From CAYLPU01 sp964385635 (GTDB taxonomy: Bacteria > Chloroflexota > Anaerolineae > B4-G1): a DNA stretch of 32,227 nucleotides. The notes beneath the pieces were generated by a model. It saw only the letters and a program-made list of their open reading frames with translations. It was not told the DNA's origin and did no database searches. Positions 7,077-15,239 of this stretch are shown here, piece after piece. Where the stretch lies: positions 1 to 32,227 of the forward strand of contig CAYLPU010000055.1 in assembly GCA_964385635.1 (NCBI GenBank), in the 5' to 3' direction. How positions within the stretch are numbered: the stretch's first letter is position 1; every line of letters starts with the position of its first letter. Position numbers and translations under genes: made by a program.

Positions 7077-7847
7077 ATGGCGAAAAAGACCACAAAAACC
7101 GGCAAGGAACTGGAGCGACAGGTGGCAGATGTCTACCGCGCCATGGGAGCGCGGAAGGTGGAGCACGATGTAGAGATGGCGGGACACCAGATAGACGTCT
7201 ACGTCGAGATGGAGACCGCCGACCGCGCGCTGCACCGTATCGCCGTCGAGGCCAAGGATTACAGCAAACCTGTCGGCATCAAGATCGTGGCTGACTTTGC
7301 TGCTGTAGTGAATGGTCTGCGCAGTCTCAAGCTGGTTGATGAGGGGGTTATCGTCTCGGCAGCGGGCTTCAGCAAGCAGGCACGCAATGCCGCCAAGGAA
7401 CACGGCCTGCGTCTGCTTGAGCCGGCCGACCTGGCGGCGATGGCCGGAGGGCCTGACCTGGCGCAGATGCGCGCCGACTACCTGGCCTCCCTGCGCCAAC
7501 GCTTCGAGTACCTCGACCTGGGCGGGATTGCGCCGAGGGTGCAGAACCGCACGGTGAAACTGCGCATGGACGACGTGTTCGTCCCTGTGCAGGCGCGCCC
7601 CGAACTGGAACCCCGCGACAAGTGGCCCGATTGGATGGAGGAACCGGAGAGTGAGCCGGAGAGTGCGGAGGTCGCCCTGCGCATGTTGGCCCGGAGTCAC
7701 CGGGAGATGCCGGCACAACTGGTGGAGATCCCCGACCTGCTGCGCCGCCCGCGGGTGGTGGTATTGGGCGATCCCGGCAGCGGCAAAAGCACCCTCCTGC
7801 GCCACATCGCCCAGACCATAGCCTTGTGGCAAGCCCGAGGTCGGTGA
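7077..7847 (+). CDS. Nuclease-NACHT protein, 5' part (frame broken)
   Basis: The first 256 residues of a nuclease-NACHT-HEAT protein. Residues about 10-125 form an Mrr-like restriction endonuclease domain with Asp40 in GHQIDVYVE and Glu58/Lys60 in AVEAKDY (D-ExK). A linker leads to the NACHT NTPase P-loop GDPGSGKSTLLRHIA at about 231-245. The frame stops at 7845-7847 while the rest of the NTPase continues in another frame, so a one-base-type shift lies between 7822 (after a stop in the second frame) and 7844. Bacterial NACHT proteins with nuclease effectors are known as NLR-like antiphage proteins; that role is inferred here. The ATG at 7077 follows the flavoredoxin-like gene by 4 bases. The break may be a sequencing error or true decay. 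Confidence 0.8.
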   Translation: MAKKTTKTGKELERQVADVYRAMGARKVEHDVEMAGHQIDVYVEMETADRALHRIAVEAKDYSKPVGIKIVADFAAVVNGLRSLKLVDEGVIVSAAGFSKQARNAAKEHGLRLLEPADLAAMAGGPDLAQMRADYLASLRQRFEYLDLGGIAPRVQNRTVKLRMDDVFVPVQARPELEPRDKWPDWMEEPESEPESAEVALRMLARSHREMPAQLVEIPDLLRRPRVVVLGDPGSGKSTLLRHIAQTIALWQARGR

Positions 7848-7851
7848 AGTC

Positions 7852-9792
7852 GTGTTGGAGCGGTTGCCCATCTTTGTGCGCGTCGTGCAGTTCTCGCAGG
7901 CGCAAGCCCAGGACAGCACGCTCACGCCAGACACCTACATCCGCGAGATCCTCGAGCCCAGGTGGGCGCTGCTCTTCCAGCACGCGCTGGACGCTGGTGA
8001 AGCGCTGCTGCTTCTGGACGGCCTGGACGAGGTGGTTGACGCCCACCAGCGCAAATCGGTCGCCGAGGCTATCCAGCGGCTGGTGGCCGATTACCCCGGC
8101 AACGGTTTCCTGGTGACCAGCCGCATCGTGGGCTACCAGGCCGCGCGGCTGAGCGGCGACTTTGCCCACTACACCATCCAGCCGCTGCCCCCGGAGCGCA
8201 TCGCCGAGTTCGTCGAGAAATGGTATGCGGCCATTGAGCGCGAGGCTGGCGAGGCAGAGTTGAGTGAAGAGGTGCAGGAGCGCGCCGAGGAGTTGGGCCG
8301 CGTCATTCAGGAGCGGCCGGGCATCCGCCGGCTGGCCGAGAACCCGCTCCTGCTGACCATCATCGCGCTGGTGAACTGGCGCGGGCGCAAGTTGCCCAAC
8401 CGGAGGGTGGAACTCTACGCTCACGCCGCCGAGACGCTCATCGAGAGCTGGCCCTACCGGCGGCAAGGGGTGGTGCTGAACACCGAGCGGGTGGTCCGCT
8501 TGCTTAGCCCCGTGGCCTACCGCATCTTTGCCACCCGCTCCGGCGGCGACATCGCCGAAGACGATCTGCTGCTCATCCTCAGCGACGCCATCTGCCGCGT
8601 GGACGGCGTGGATGAGCGCACAGCGAACGTCTACGCTGTCGAATTTCTGGAGCAGATCAGCGAGCGCAGCGGCATCTTTCGCGAGCGGGGGTACGACGAG
8701 CGCGGGCGGCGGGTGTTCGGCTTCCTGCACCTCACTTTCGCCGAGTACTTCACCGCCCGCTACCTGGCCGGGTTGTGGGAGGGGCTGGAGGACACTGAAA
8801 CGCGGCGGGTATTCCTGCGCCAGTATGCCCACGTGCCCCGCTGGCGTGAGGTAGTACTGCTGATGGCGGGTGACGTGGGGTTGCGCGATAACGACCGCGC
8901 CGAGCGCGCCACACGGTTGCTGGGCGATATCCTGACCTTGGACAGCGACTACGAGGAGCATCTGCACCGCGATCTGCTACTAGCGGGTGAGTGCCTGGCT
9001 GATGACTTGCGCGTGCAGCCCCCGGCCGCGTCTTACGTGCTGGATAACCTGCTGAGGCTAGCGCTGGAACTGGATGTGGGCGAACCGATTGTTGCCATCT
9101 TCCGCGTGATGCGCGGGACAGCCCATGGCCAGCACGTGTTGGAAAGGTTGCTGGCGCGGCTGGAGGATGAGGCCGGGAGCGTGCGGGGGAGGGCGGCGGC
9201 GGCGCTGGGTCGTATTGGCGACGTGCGGGCGGTGGAGGGGTTGCTGGCGCGGCTGGAGGATGAGGCCGGGAGCGTGCGGGGGAGGGCGGCGGCGGCGCTG
9301 GGTCGTATTGGCGACGCGCGGGCGGTGGAGGGGTTGCTGGCGCGGCTGGAGGNNNNNNNNNNNNNNNNNNNNNNNNNNNNNNNNNNNNNNNNNNNNNNNN
9401 NNNNNNNNNNNNNNNNNNNNNNNNNNNNNNNNNNNNNNNNNNNNNNNNNNNNGGGGTTGCTGGCGCGGCTGGAGGATGAGGACGGGAGCGTGCGGGGGAG
9501 TGCGGCGTCGGCCCTGGGTGGACTGGGCGACGCGCGGGCGGTGGAGGGGTTGCTGGCGCGGCTGGAGGATGAGGACTGGAGAGTGCGGTGGAGGGCGGCG
9601 TCGGCCCTGGGTGGACTGGGCGACGCGCGGGCGGTGGAGAGGTTGCTGGCGCGGCTGGAGGATAGGTACGGGATCGTGCAGGGGCAGGCGTACACAGCGT
9701 TGATTGTTATCCTGGACCGCAATGCCCCGCAGACGGAGGTAGAGGAAGTGGCATGCGAGCCACAGGCCGTGCCGGGACCGTGGGATAGATAG
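7852..9792 (+). CDS. NACHT NTPase and HEAT-repeat part of the split gene (contains assembly gap)
   Basis: This continues the NTPase begun at 7077. Coding similarity already starts near 7831 (KPEVGEVVLERLPIFVRV), so the GTG at 7852 is probably not a real start. Walker B is LLLLDGLDEV, followed by the sensor-like FLVTSRIVGY, winged-helix-like sequence and NPLLLTIIAL, all typical of NACHT proteins. From about 9140 the protein consists of 31-residue HEAT-like repeats (LLARLEDE, VRG, AASALG, IGDARAVE), six visible, three on each side of 100 N. The frame is the same on both sides of the gap. In NLR-like defence proteins such a repeat region is the sensor that contacts a trigger. The C-terminal tail after the repeats is short. 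Confidence 0.8.
   Translation: MLERLPIFVRVVQFSQAQAQDSTLTPDTYIREILEPRWALLFQHALDAGEALLLLDGLDEVVDAHQRKSVAEAIQRLVADYPGNGFLVTSRIVGYQAARLSGDFAHYTIQPLPPERIAEFVEKWYAAIEREAGEAELSEEVQERAEELGRVIQERPGIRRLAENPLLLTIIALVNWRGRKLPNRRVELYAHAAETLIESWPYRRQGVVLNTERVVRLLSPVAYRIFATRSGGDIAEDDLLLILSDAICRVDGVDERTANVYAVEFLEQISERSGIFRERGYDERGRRVFGFLHLTFAEYFTARYLAGLWEGLEDTETRRVFLRQYAHVPRWREVVLLMAGDVGLRDNDRAERATRLLGDILTLDSDYEEHLHRDLLLAGECLADDLRVQPPAASYVLDNLLRLALELDVGEPIVAIFRVMRGTAHGQHVLERLLARLEDEAGSVRGRAAAALGRIGDVRAVEGLLARLEDEAGSVRGRAAAALGRIGDARAVEGLLARLEXXXXXXXXXXXXXXXXXXXXXXXXXXXXXXXXXXGLLARLEDEDGSVRGSAASALGGLGDARAVEGLLARLEDEDWRVRWRAASALGGLGDARAVERLLARLEDRYGIVQGQAYTALIVILDRNAPQTEVEEVACEPQAVPGPWDR
9146..9738 (+). repeat. 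93-bp tandem repeats encoding HEAT units
   Basis: Units start with TTGCTGGCGCGGCTGGAG at 9148, 9241, 9334, 9457, 9550 and 9643; spacing is exactly 93 bases on each side of the gap. The first two units differ by about one base, which shows very recent duplication or gene conversion. The repeats fall into two subtypes: left of the gap (EDEAGSVRG) and right of it (EDEDGSVRG or EDEDWRVRW). Repeat phase predicts a true gap of 70 + 93k bases. Confidence 0.9.
9353..9452. other. Assembly gap (100 N) in HEAT repeat array
   Basis: Exactly 100 N, a placeholder for unknown length. The flanks are members of the same 93-base repeat, so the assembler probably could not resolve the copy number. Confidence 0.98.
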
Positions 9793-9828
9793 CCCTGTTT
9801 TGCAAGCACATCAACAAGGGGAAAGCGT

Positions 9829-10161
9829 ATGGCCAAGAAGAAGATTCCAGATGAAGCCCGAGCGCAGGTGGACGCAATCGTGGAGCAGTTCAACAAAGAA
9901 GAACTGGGAGGTTCGCCGCACTGTTTCTACATAACACGCTACAGAGGGCACTACCTATACCTGGACAGAAACGATTGGGGGCGCGTCTGCCACGTCTGCC
10001 GGTTGAAGTACAACGGGGCGATGGACAATTGGGACTTTGCCATCTTCAAGTACAGCAACGAGCGGTATGACCCGGAGGAATGGCTTTTCCCAGGTGAAGG
10101 ACACGTGGATGGTACCGTCGTAGGCGCGATGCGCGCAGGCCTGGGGGCGTATCCGGTGTAA
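9829..10161 (+). CDS. Hypothetical protein, 110 residues
   Basis: I do not recognise this gene. AAGGGG lies about 7 bases before the ATG. The product starts with a charged helix (KIPDEARAQVDAIVEQFNKE), followed by a compact part rich in Tyr, Trp and charged residues: CFYITRYRGHYLYLDRND, CHVCRLKYNG, WDFAIFKYSNERYDPEEW and a glycine-rich end. The alternating strand-like pattern suggests a small beta domain. The CHVC pair could bind metal, but only one such pair exists. There is no signal peptide or membrane segment. It sits between the NACHT gene and the REP-associated transposase, in a region of likely gene turnover. Confidence 0.7.
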   Translation: MAKKKIPDEARAQVDAIVEQFNKEELGGSPHCFYITRYRGHYLYLDRNDWGRVCHVCRLKYNGAMDNWDFAIFKYSNERYDPEEWLFPGEGHVDGTVVGAMRAGLGAYPV

Positions 10162-10182
10162 TCCCACAATCCATATAGGCGC

Positions 10183-10241
10183 GTAGGGGCCGTTCGTGAA
10201 CGGCCCTGAACGGCCCTGAACGACCCTGAACGGCTCTGAAC
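10183..10241. repeat. REP-like palindrome plus 10-bp tandem repeats before the transposase
   Basis: A near-palindrome at 10183-10206 (GGGGCCGTTC, then GTGAACGGCCC) is followed by four 10-base units of the form CGGCCCTGAA at 10201, 10211, 10221 and 10231. The core GGCCGTTCGYGAACGGCC is the same as in the repeats inside the transposase gene just downstream, the usual arrangement of a RAYT gene with its REP sequences. Confidence 0.8.
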
Positions 10242-10252
10242 CAGGAGAGACG

Positions 10253-11111
10253 ATGAAATACAATCCAGCCAAACATCACCGACGGTCCATTCGCCTGAAG
10301 GGATACGATTATACATCGCCAGGGTCGTATTTCGTCACCATCTGCGTCCAGGACCGGGAATGCGTTCTGGGCGAGGTGATGGATGGCGAAATGCAATTGT
10401 CTGATTGGGGACGAATCGCCGCCGAATCGTGGGCATGGTTGGGGAAGCAATATTCATACGTTACGGTGGATGCGTGGGTCGTGATGCCCAACCACACCCA
10501 TGCGATCATCACCATCCACGACGACCACCGTAGGGGCCGTTCGCGAACGGCCCCTACGACGCGAACGGCCCCCACGACGCGAACGGCCCCTGGTACGGGC
10601 GGTTCGCGAATGGCCCNNNNNNNNNNNNNNNNNNNNNNNNNNNNNNNNNNNNNNNNNNNNNNNNNNNNNNNNNNNNNNNNNNNNNNNNNNNNNNNNNNNN
10701 NNNNNNNNNNNNNNNNCCGGTACGGGCGGTTCGCGAATGGCCCCCGGTACGGGCGGTTCGCGAATGGCCCCCGGTACGGGCGGTTCGCGAATGGCCCCTG
10801 GTACGGGCGGTTCGCGAATGGCCCCCGGTACGGGCGGTTCGCGAACCGCCCGTACAGCCACCGCCCCCACGACCAAACGCAAACCGTTGGGACGGTTGGT
10901 TGGCGCGTTCAAAACCGTGTCCACCAAACACATCAACCAAATGCGTGACACATCCGGCGCGCGGTTCTGGCAACGAAATTATTGGGAACACATCATCCGC
11001 AATGAAACCGCGTACCGACGCATCTACCGGTACATCGAGAACAACCCGGCGAGTTGGGAAGACGACCAATTGCATCCCAACGCCCCGGCTAATCCATTCA
11101 ATCGAGGATAA
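10253..11111 (+). CDS. REP-associated tyrosine transposase (RAYT, IS200-like), with internal repeat array
   Basis: Y1-type HUH transposase related to TnpA of IS200. Residues 20-87 contain SPGSYFVTICVQDR and the metal-binding VVMPNHTHAIITI motif (His81, His83). The C-terminal part, FWQRNYWEHIIRN and YRYIENNPASW, carries the candidate nucleophilic Tyr. Between these halves lies a low-complexity array of 27-base units read as GTGGSRMAP, cut by a 100-N gap. N- and C-terminal halves are in different frames as written, but both read the array in the same register. Repeat phase requires a true gap of 27m bases, which would restore one continuous frame. AGGAGA lies 5 bases before the ATG. RAYT proteins process REP palindromes, and REP-like palindromes lie before and inside this gene. 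Confidence 0.82.
10530..10851. repeat. REP-like palindrome and 27-bp tandem array inside the RAYT gene
   Basis: A perfect 28-base palindrome at 10530-10557 (core CCGTTCGCGAACGG) is followed by 18-base partial copies and then by 27-base units built on GGTACGGGCGGTTCGCGAA: one full unit at 10590-10616, the gap, then five units starting at 10717, 10744, 10771, 10798 and 10825. The last unit restores a full dyad. The unit length is a multiple of three, so expansion keeps the reading frame. Confidence 0.9.
10617..10716. other. Assembly gap (100 N) in the RAYT repeat array
   Basis: Exactly 100 N. The left flank ends at a unit boundary and the right flank starts at one, so the true length should be a multiple of 27 rather than 100. 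Confidence 0.98.
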
Positions 11112-11118
11112 ACGATCT

Positions 11119-12645
11119 ATGCCAACTGAATCCGCCACCATCGTACAACGCCTCTGGAACTACTGCAACGTCCTGCGCGACGATGGCGTCTCGTACGGCG
11201 ACTACGTCGAACAACTTACCTACCTGCTCTTCCTCAAGATGGCCGACGAGCAGGAACGGGAGTTCGGTAAGGCCAGTGCCATCCCGCCGGAGTACAGTTG
11301 GGCCAGCCTGCGCGGGCTGGAAGGGGACGAACTGGAGCGGCACTATCGCACAATCCTGGCCGAACTGGGCCGGGGGTCGGGTCTCATCCCCGTCATCTTC
11401 CGCAAGGCGCAGAACCGCATCCAGGACCCGGCCAAACTGCGCCGACTGATCAACCTGATCGAAGGCGAGACCTGGGTGGGCTTGGGCATTGATGTCAAGG
11501 GCGAGATCTACGAGGGGTTGCTGGAGAAAAACGCGCAGGACATCAAGTCGGGCGCGGGGCAGTACTTTACGCCGCGCCCGCTCATCCGGGCGATGGTGGA
11601 CGTGATGGCCCCGCGGCCCGGCCAGACCATCGCCGATCCGGCCTGCGGCACCGGCGGCTTCCTCATCGCCGCCCACGACTATATCGCCGCGCACCACGGC
11701 CCGCTCGACCGCGACCAGTGGCAGCACCTCAACCACGAAACTCTGCACGGCTGGGAGATCGTGGACAATACCGCGCGGCTGTGCGTGATGAACCTCTACC
11801 TGCGCGGCATCGGTTCGACTACGCTCACCGCAGGCGGCGCGGACAGCAGGCGTAGCCCCATCCACGTGGGCGATTCGCTGGCCGCCGACCCTGGCGAGCG
11901 GTTCGACATGGTGCTCACCAACCCACCTTTCGGCAAGAAGAGCAGCGTCACCTACGTCACCGAGGAGGGCGAGATCCGCCGCGAGTCGCAAACGATTGTC
12001 CGTGACGACTTCTGGACCTCGACCAGCAACAAGCAACTCAACTTCGTGCAGCACGTCAAGACGATCCTCAAGATCAACGGCCGCGCGGCGGTCGTCGTGC
12101 CCGATAATGTCCTCTTCGAAGGCGGTGCGGGCGAGACTGTGCGGCGCAAACTGCTCCACGAGTGCGACGTGCACACGTTGCTGCGGCTGCCCACCGGCAT
12201 CTTCTACGCCCAGGGCGTCAAGGCCAACGTCCTCTTTTTCGACCGCAAGCCCGCCAGCGCGACCCCGTGGACCAAGACGCTGTGGATCTACGATCTGCGG
12301 ACGAACATGGGTTTCACGCTCAAGCAGAACCCACTCACCCGCGCCGACCTGGACGAGTTCGTCGCCTGCTACAACCCGGCCAACCGGTACGAGCGCGCGC
12401 CCACCTGGTCAGAGGAGAGAGTGGAGAAGAGAGAGGAGTCGCCGGAGGGCCGCTGGCGTGCCTTCTCCTACGAGGAGTTGATGGCGCGCGACAAGGTCAA
12501 TCTCGACATCTTCTGGCTGCGGGACGAGTCGTTGGAGGAGACCGCCAACCTCCCCGATCCCGACGTGCTGGCAGTGGAGATCGTGGATGACCTGGAGGCA
12601 GCGCTGGAGCAGTTTCACGCGATCGCGGAGGATTTGGGGGAGTAG
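11119..12645 (+). CDS. hsdM: Type I restriction-modification methyltransferase subunit HsdM
   Basis: A 508-residue adenine-N6 DNA methyltransferase subunit. The N-terminal helical HsdM domain (LWNYCNVLRDDGVSYGDYVE) is followed by the AdoMet motif DPACGTGGF and the catalytic NPPF (in LTNPPFGKK), plus GQYFTPRPLI and VVVPDNVLFEGG. Length is normal for HsdM and no break is seen. The ATG at 11119 is chosen over longer open frame upstream, which lies in the transposase gene; GAGG lies about 11 bases before it. HsdM needs an HsdS partner for specificity. None is intact here, only a possible hsdS stub directly after it and an hsdS tail at about 6000-6168, so it may be an orphan. Confidence 0.95.
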   Translation: MPTESATIVQRLWNYCNVLRDDGVSYGDYVEQLTYLLFLKMADEQEREFGKASAIPPEYSWASLRGLEGDELERHYRTILAELGRGSGLIPVIFRKAQNRIQDPAKLRRLINLIEGETWVGLGIDVKGEIYEGLLEKNAQDIKSGAGQYFTPRPLIRAMVDVMAPRPGQTIADPACGTGGFLIAAHDYIAAHHGPLDRDQWQHLNHETLHGWEIVDNTARLCVMNLYLRGIGSTTLTAGGADSRRSPIHVGDSLAADPGERFDMVLTNPPFGKKSSVTYVTEEGEIRRESQTIVRDDFWTSTSNKQLNFVQHVKTILKINGRAAVVVPDNVLFEGGAGETVRRKLLHECDVHTLLRLPTGIFYAQGVKANVLFFDRKPASATPWTKTLWIYDLRTNMGFTLKQNPLTRADLDEFVACYNPANRYERAPTWSEERVEKREESPEGRWRAFSYEELMARDKVNLDIFWLRDESLEETANLPDPDVLAVEIVDDLEAALEQFHAIAEDLGE

Positions 12646-12647
12646 AA

Positions 12648-12710
12648 ATGGTCGAGCAGGGGAGTCTTCCCATTGCTTATCCCTCACTCAGCCTTCCGGG
12701 CACGACGTAG
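12648..12710 (+). pseudogene. Possible hsdS 5' stub
   Basis: An ATG 2 bases after the hsdM stop opens a 20-codon frame starting MVEQGSLP, a position and a start (short acidic lead, then Leu-Pro) like those of many HsdS proteins, then goes to unrelated residues and a stop. It overlaps the 3' end of the opposite-strand DUF166 gene. A truncated hsdS is a guess from position and eight residues. Confidence 0.3.
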
Positions 12711-13438
12711 ACTACTTCCTTGTATGGCTTTACCTGCTCTCCTATCTGATCCTTGAGGATGTTCCCGGAGACGTGCATCAGCGTGTCGTTGAAATCGGGG
12801 TCCTTGACCATTCCGGCCAGGCAAGGGTAATGGTGGTGCAGCAGACCCGCCTCTTGTTCCGCGTCGTTTGCGGAAACCCCCACCAACTCCTGGGCCACGT
12901 GACGGGCGCAGCCGCAGACGGCGTCCCGCGTAACCTCGACCTCAGTGATGGTTCGCATGTCGGGGTCCACAGTGATGCGGAACCCAGGCCGGCCGAAGTA
13001 CCGGGCAAACTCGGCGATGAGCGGATCGTCGTACTCCTGCCGGTGGCGGCGGACGTTGTAATGGGTCTCGGTCAACGAGCAGAGCGGCTTGGGGGTGACG
13101 CAGACCACGCCGATGTCGTCCAGCCAGCCCCGCAGTTGCCGGGCCAACCCCCGGGGCAGCCATTCTTCTCGATCTACCGGGGCGATGACAGCCTTGGCCC
13201 CCGCCATCTTGGCCGCCTCCACGACCAACTCTGCCACACCCTTGTGCTCGCCGAAGGCCAGGAGCAGATCGGCGGGCGGCAGTGACTCGGGCAGGTAGTC
13301 CTCCGGGTAATCCACGATAGGCGGCAAGACCAAAGGGGCCTGCCACACTTCAATCTGCCAGTCGGATGGACCGTGGGTGCGGATGTTGTTCACGTGCCGT
13401 TGCCCGTATTCGCCGGTGATGATCGCCAAAATGCGCAT
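12677..13438 (-). CDS. DUF166 family protein
   Basis: A 253-residue protein of the DUF166 type, mostly described from methanogens and other anaerobes, with no settled function. Visible features are an N-terminal strand MRILAIITGEYGQRHVNNI, ADLLLAFGEHKGVAELV with a Rossmann-like pattern, KPLCSLTE, and a Cys/His-rich C-terminal part (DAVCGCARHVAQEL and HHHYPCLAGM) that could hold a metal or iron-sulfur cluster. The ATG at 13438 lies 8 bases after AGGAG; a GTG three codons earlier sits on top of that site and is unlikely. It is the last gene of the ferredoxin/NifU/MoaD/Hcp operon and ends 30 bases from hsdM, convergent. Confidence 0.8.
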   Translation of the reverse strand: MRILAIITGEYGQRHVNNIRTHGPSDWQIEVWQAPLVLPPIVDYPEDYLPESLPPADLLLAFGEHKGVAELVVEAAKMAGAKAVIAPVDREEWLPRGLARQLRGWLDDIGVVCVTPKPLCSLTETHYNVRRHRQEYDDPLIAEFARYFGRPGFRITVDPDMRTITEVEVTRDAVCGCARHVAQELVGVSANDAEQEAGLLHHHYPCLAGMVKDPDFNDTLMHVSGNILKDQIGEQVKPYKEVVYVVPGRLSEG

Positions 13439-13466
13439 CTCGTTCACTCCTTATGTGTGCGGGGAC

Positions 13467-13500
13467 AGAAACCGGGTTTTTCAGAAAAAACCCGGTTTCT
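13467..13500. repeat. 34-bp dispersed palindrome, copy 1
   Basis: AGAAACCGGG, a T-rich then A-rich centre, CCCGGTTTCT: an intergenic hairpin between hcp and the DUF166 gene. The same 34-base element occurs at 20652-20685 and 31297-31330. It may act as an mRNA processing or attenuating hairpin inside the operon. Confidence 0.9.
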
Positions 13501-13524
13501 CTTACTCAGCCTGCAAACATTGTC

Positions 13525-15195
13525 CTACTTGCCGGCAATGATGGCGGCCAAATCCTCTTCGACAGTGGTGTTGGGCTTGATGTCGAATTTCTCGACCAGG
13601 ACATTCAGGACGTTAGAAGAGACGAACGCTGGCAGCGTCGGCCCCAGGCGGATGTTTTTCACGCCCAGGGAGAGCAACGCCAGCAGCACGATCACCGCTT
13701 TTTGCTCGTACCAGGCAATGTCATACGAGATCGGCAGGTCGTTGATGTCGTCCAGGCCGAACGCCTCGGCCAGTTTCTGGGCGATCACAACCAGCGAATA
13801 CGAGTCATTGCACTGTCCGGCATCCAGAATACGCGGGATGCCGCCGATGTCGCCTAAATCCAGTTTGTTGTAGCGATACTTGGCGCAGCCGGCCGTCAGG
13901 ATGACCATGTCGTGGGGCAGGCTCTCGGCTATCTCGGTGTAGTACTGCCGCGTCTTGTGCCGCCCGTCGCAGCCGGCCATCACGACGAAACGTTTGATGG
14001 CCCCGCTCTTGACAGCCTCCACGACTTTGTCGGCCACGCTCAACACAGCCCCGTGCGCGAAGCCAATGGGGATGGTTCCGTGCTCCAGTTCCTGCGGGCT
14101 ACCCGATTCCAGTGCCTTGGCAATGACCGGGCCAAAGTCCTTCTGCTTACCATCCTGACGATCAGGGATGTGCACAACGCCGGGCCACCCGGTCATACCA
14201 GTGGTGAAAATCCGGTCCCAGTAACTCTCTCTGGGTTTGATGATACAGTTAGTGGTCATCAAAATTGCGCCGCCGAATTTCTCGAACTCTGTTTGCTGAT
14301 GCCACCAGGAACCGCCGTAGTTGCCCACAAAGTGAGGATACTTCTTGAACGCAGGATAGGCATTGGCAGGCAACATCTCACCATGAGTGTAGACGTTCAC
14401 GCCGGTGCCTTCGGTCTGCTGGAGCAGTTCGTCCAGGTCGCGCAGGTCGTGGCCGCTGATGAGGATGGCTGGGCCTTCCTTCACACCGATATTGACCTGG
14501 GTTGGTTCGGGATTGCCATAAGTAGACGTATTGGCCTGGTCCAGCAAGGCCATCGCCTGGACGCCCATCTCGCCGCATTTGAGCACTAGCCCTACCAGGT
14601 CATCCGCCGATGCCCCCTCGTCCGTCGTGGCAAGCAGGGCCTCCTGCAAGAAGGCCAACAAAGTTTCGTTATAGTGCTCCAAGACGTAGGCGTGATCCGC
14701 GTAAGCGGCGAGCCCCTTGAGACCGTAGGTCAACAACTCTCGCAGCGAGCGAACGTCCTCGTCCAGATCGGGATTGGACATAACGCCGACGGTCGCGCCC
14801 TTTTGGACCAACTCGTCCGTATCCCCCTTTTCGGGGACCCAGGTCGCTACGTCCGGCAAGGGTTCTGACGTCTCCACGGCCTGTCCGTGCGCCTGAAATC
14901 GTCCTTTGAGCCCATCACGCAACACCAACGCCCTTTTCGCCAGCGCGACGAACCGCTCAGGATCAAAGTTCGCATTGGTGATCGTGGCGAAGAGCGCCTG
15001 GGCCACGAACAGGTCCGTCTCCGGGTCGGAGATCCCCAGTTCCCTGGCCCTGACTCCGTAGAAAGAAATGCCTTTCAGGAGCCAGATCAGCAGATCCTGG
15101 AGGTTCGCCACGTCGGCATCCTTGCCACAGACACCGCGCACCGTGCAGCCCTGGTTCTTGGCCGTTTCCTGACATTGAAAACAAAACATGCTCAT
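13525..15195 (-). CDS. hcp: Hybrid cluster protein (hydroxylamine reductase-like)
   Basis: A 556-residue Hcp. The N-terminal cysteines Cys5, Cys8, Cys17 and Cys23 (CX2CX8CX5C) match the pattern of Hcps from strict anaerobes. Hybrid-cluster ligands are visible in GHDLRDLDELL, the TTNCIIKP region, AGCDGRHK, LTAGCAKY and DAGQCNDSYS. Hcp reduces nitric oxide or hydroxylamine and protects anaerobes from nitrosative stress. AAAGGAG lies 9 bases before the ATG. It is the fifth gene of an operon starting with a ferredoxin at 16575, which can supply electrons; the operon promoter carries a Crp/Fnr-type site. Hcp and a ferredoxin are classic targets of the regulator HcpR. Confidence 0.97.
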   Translation of the reverse strand: MSMFCFQCQETAKNQGCTVRGVCGKDADVANLQDLLIWLLKGISFYGVRARELGISDPETDLFVAQALFATITNANFDPERFVALAKRALVLRDGLKGRFQAHGQAVETSEPLPDVATWVPEKGDTDELVQKGATVGVMSNPDLDEDVRSLRELLTYGLKGLAAYADHAYVLEHYNETLLAFLQEALLATTDEGASADDLVGLVLKCGEMGVQAMALLDQANTSTYGNPEPTQVNIGVKEGPAILISGHDLRDLDELLQQTEGTGVNVYTHGEMLPANAYPAFKKYPHFVGNYGGSWWHQQTEFEKFGGAILMTTNCIIKPRESYWDRIFTTGMTGWPGVVHIPDRQDGKQKDFGPVIAKALESGSPQELEHGTIPIGFAHGAVLSVADKVVEAVKSGAIKRFVVMAGCDGRHKTRQYYTEIAESLPHDMVILTAGCAKYRYNKLDLGDIGGIPRILDAGQCNDSYSLVVIAQKLAEAFGLDDINDLPISYDIAWYEQKAVIVLLALLSLGVKNIRLGPTLPAFVSSNVLNVLVEKFDIKPNTTVEEDLAAIIAGK

Positions 15196-15239
15196 CTTCT
15201 TCGTCTCCTTTCATTTGTGTATATTGAGATTGTCGTACA

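Noticed and set aside
7369..8967. A 532-codon open frame on the minus strand opposite the NACHT gene
   Set aside because: High-GC shadow of the NACHT coding sequence; no domain motif, and the plus strand carries Walker motifs.
9146..9738. CRISPR or non-coding satellite
   Set aside because: The 93-base period encodes a clean 31-residue HEAT repeat continuing the NACHT protein frame on both sides of the gap.
10530..10851. CRISPR array
   Set aside because: The repeat units touch each other with no unique spacers, and the sequence matches the REP-like palindrome next to a RAYT gene.
10253..10948. Transposase inactivated by a frameshift
   Set aside because: The frame change appears only across the 100-N placeholder; both sides read the repeat in the same register and the unit phase predicts a gap divisible by 3.
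13467..13500. Ordinary Rho-independent terminator
   Set aside because: The T-run is in the loop, not after the stem, and the sequence itself is repeated at 20652 and 31297, so a dispersed repeat explains it better.
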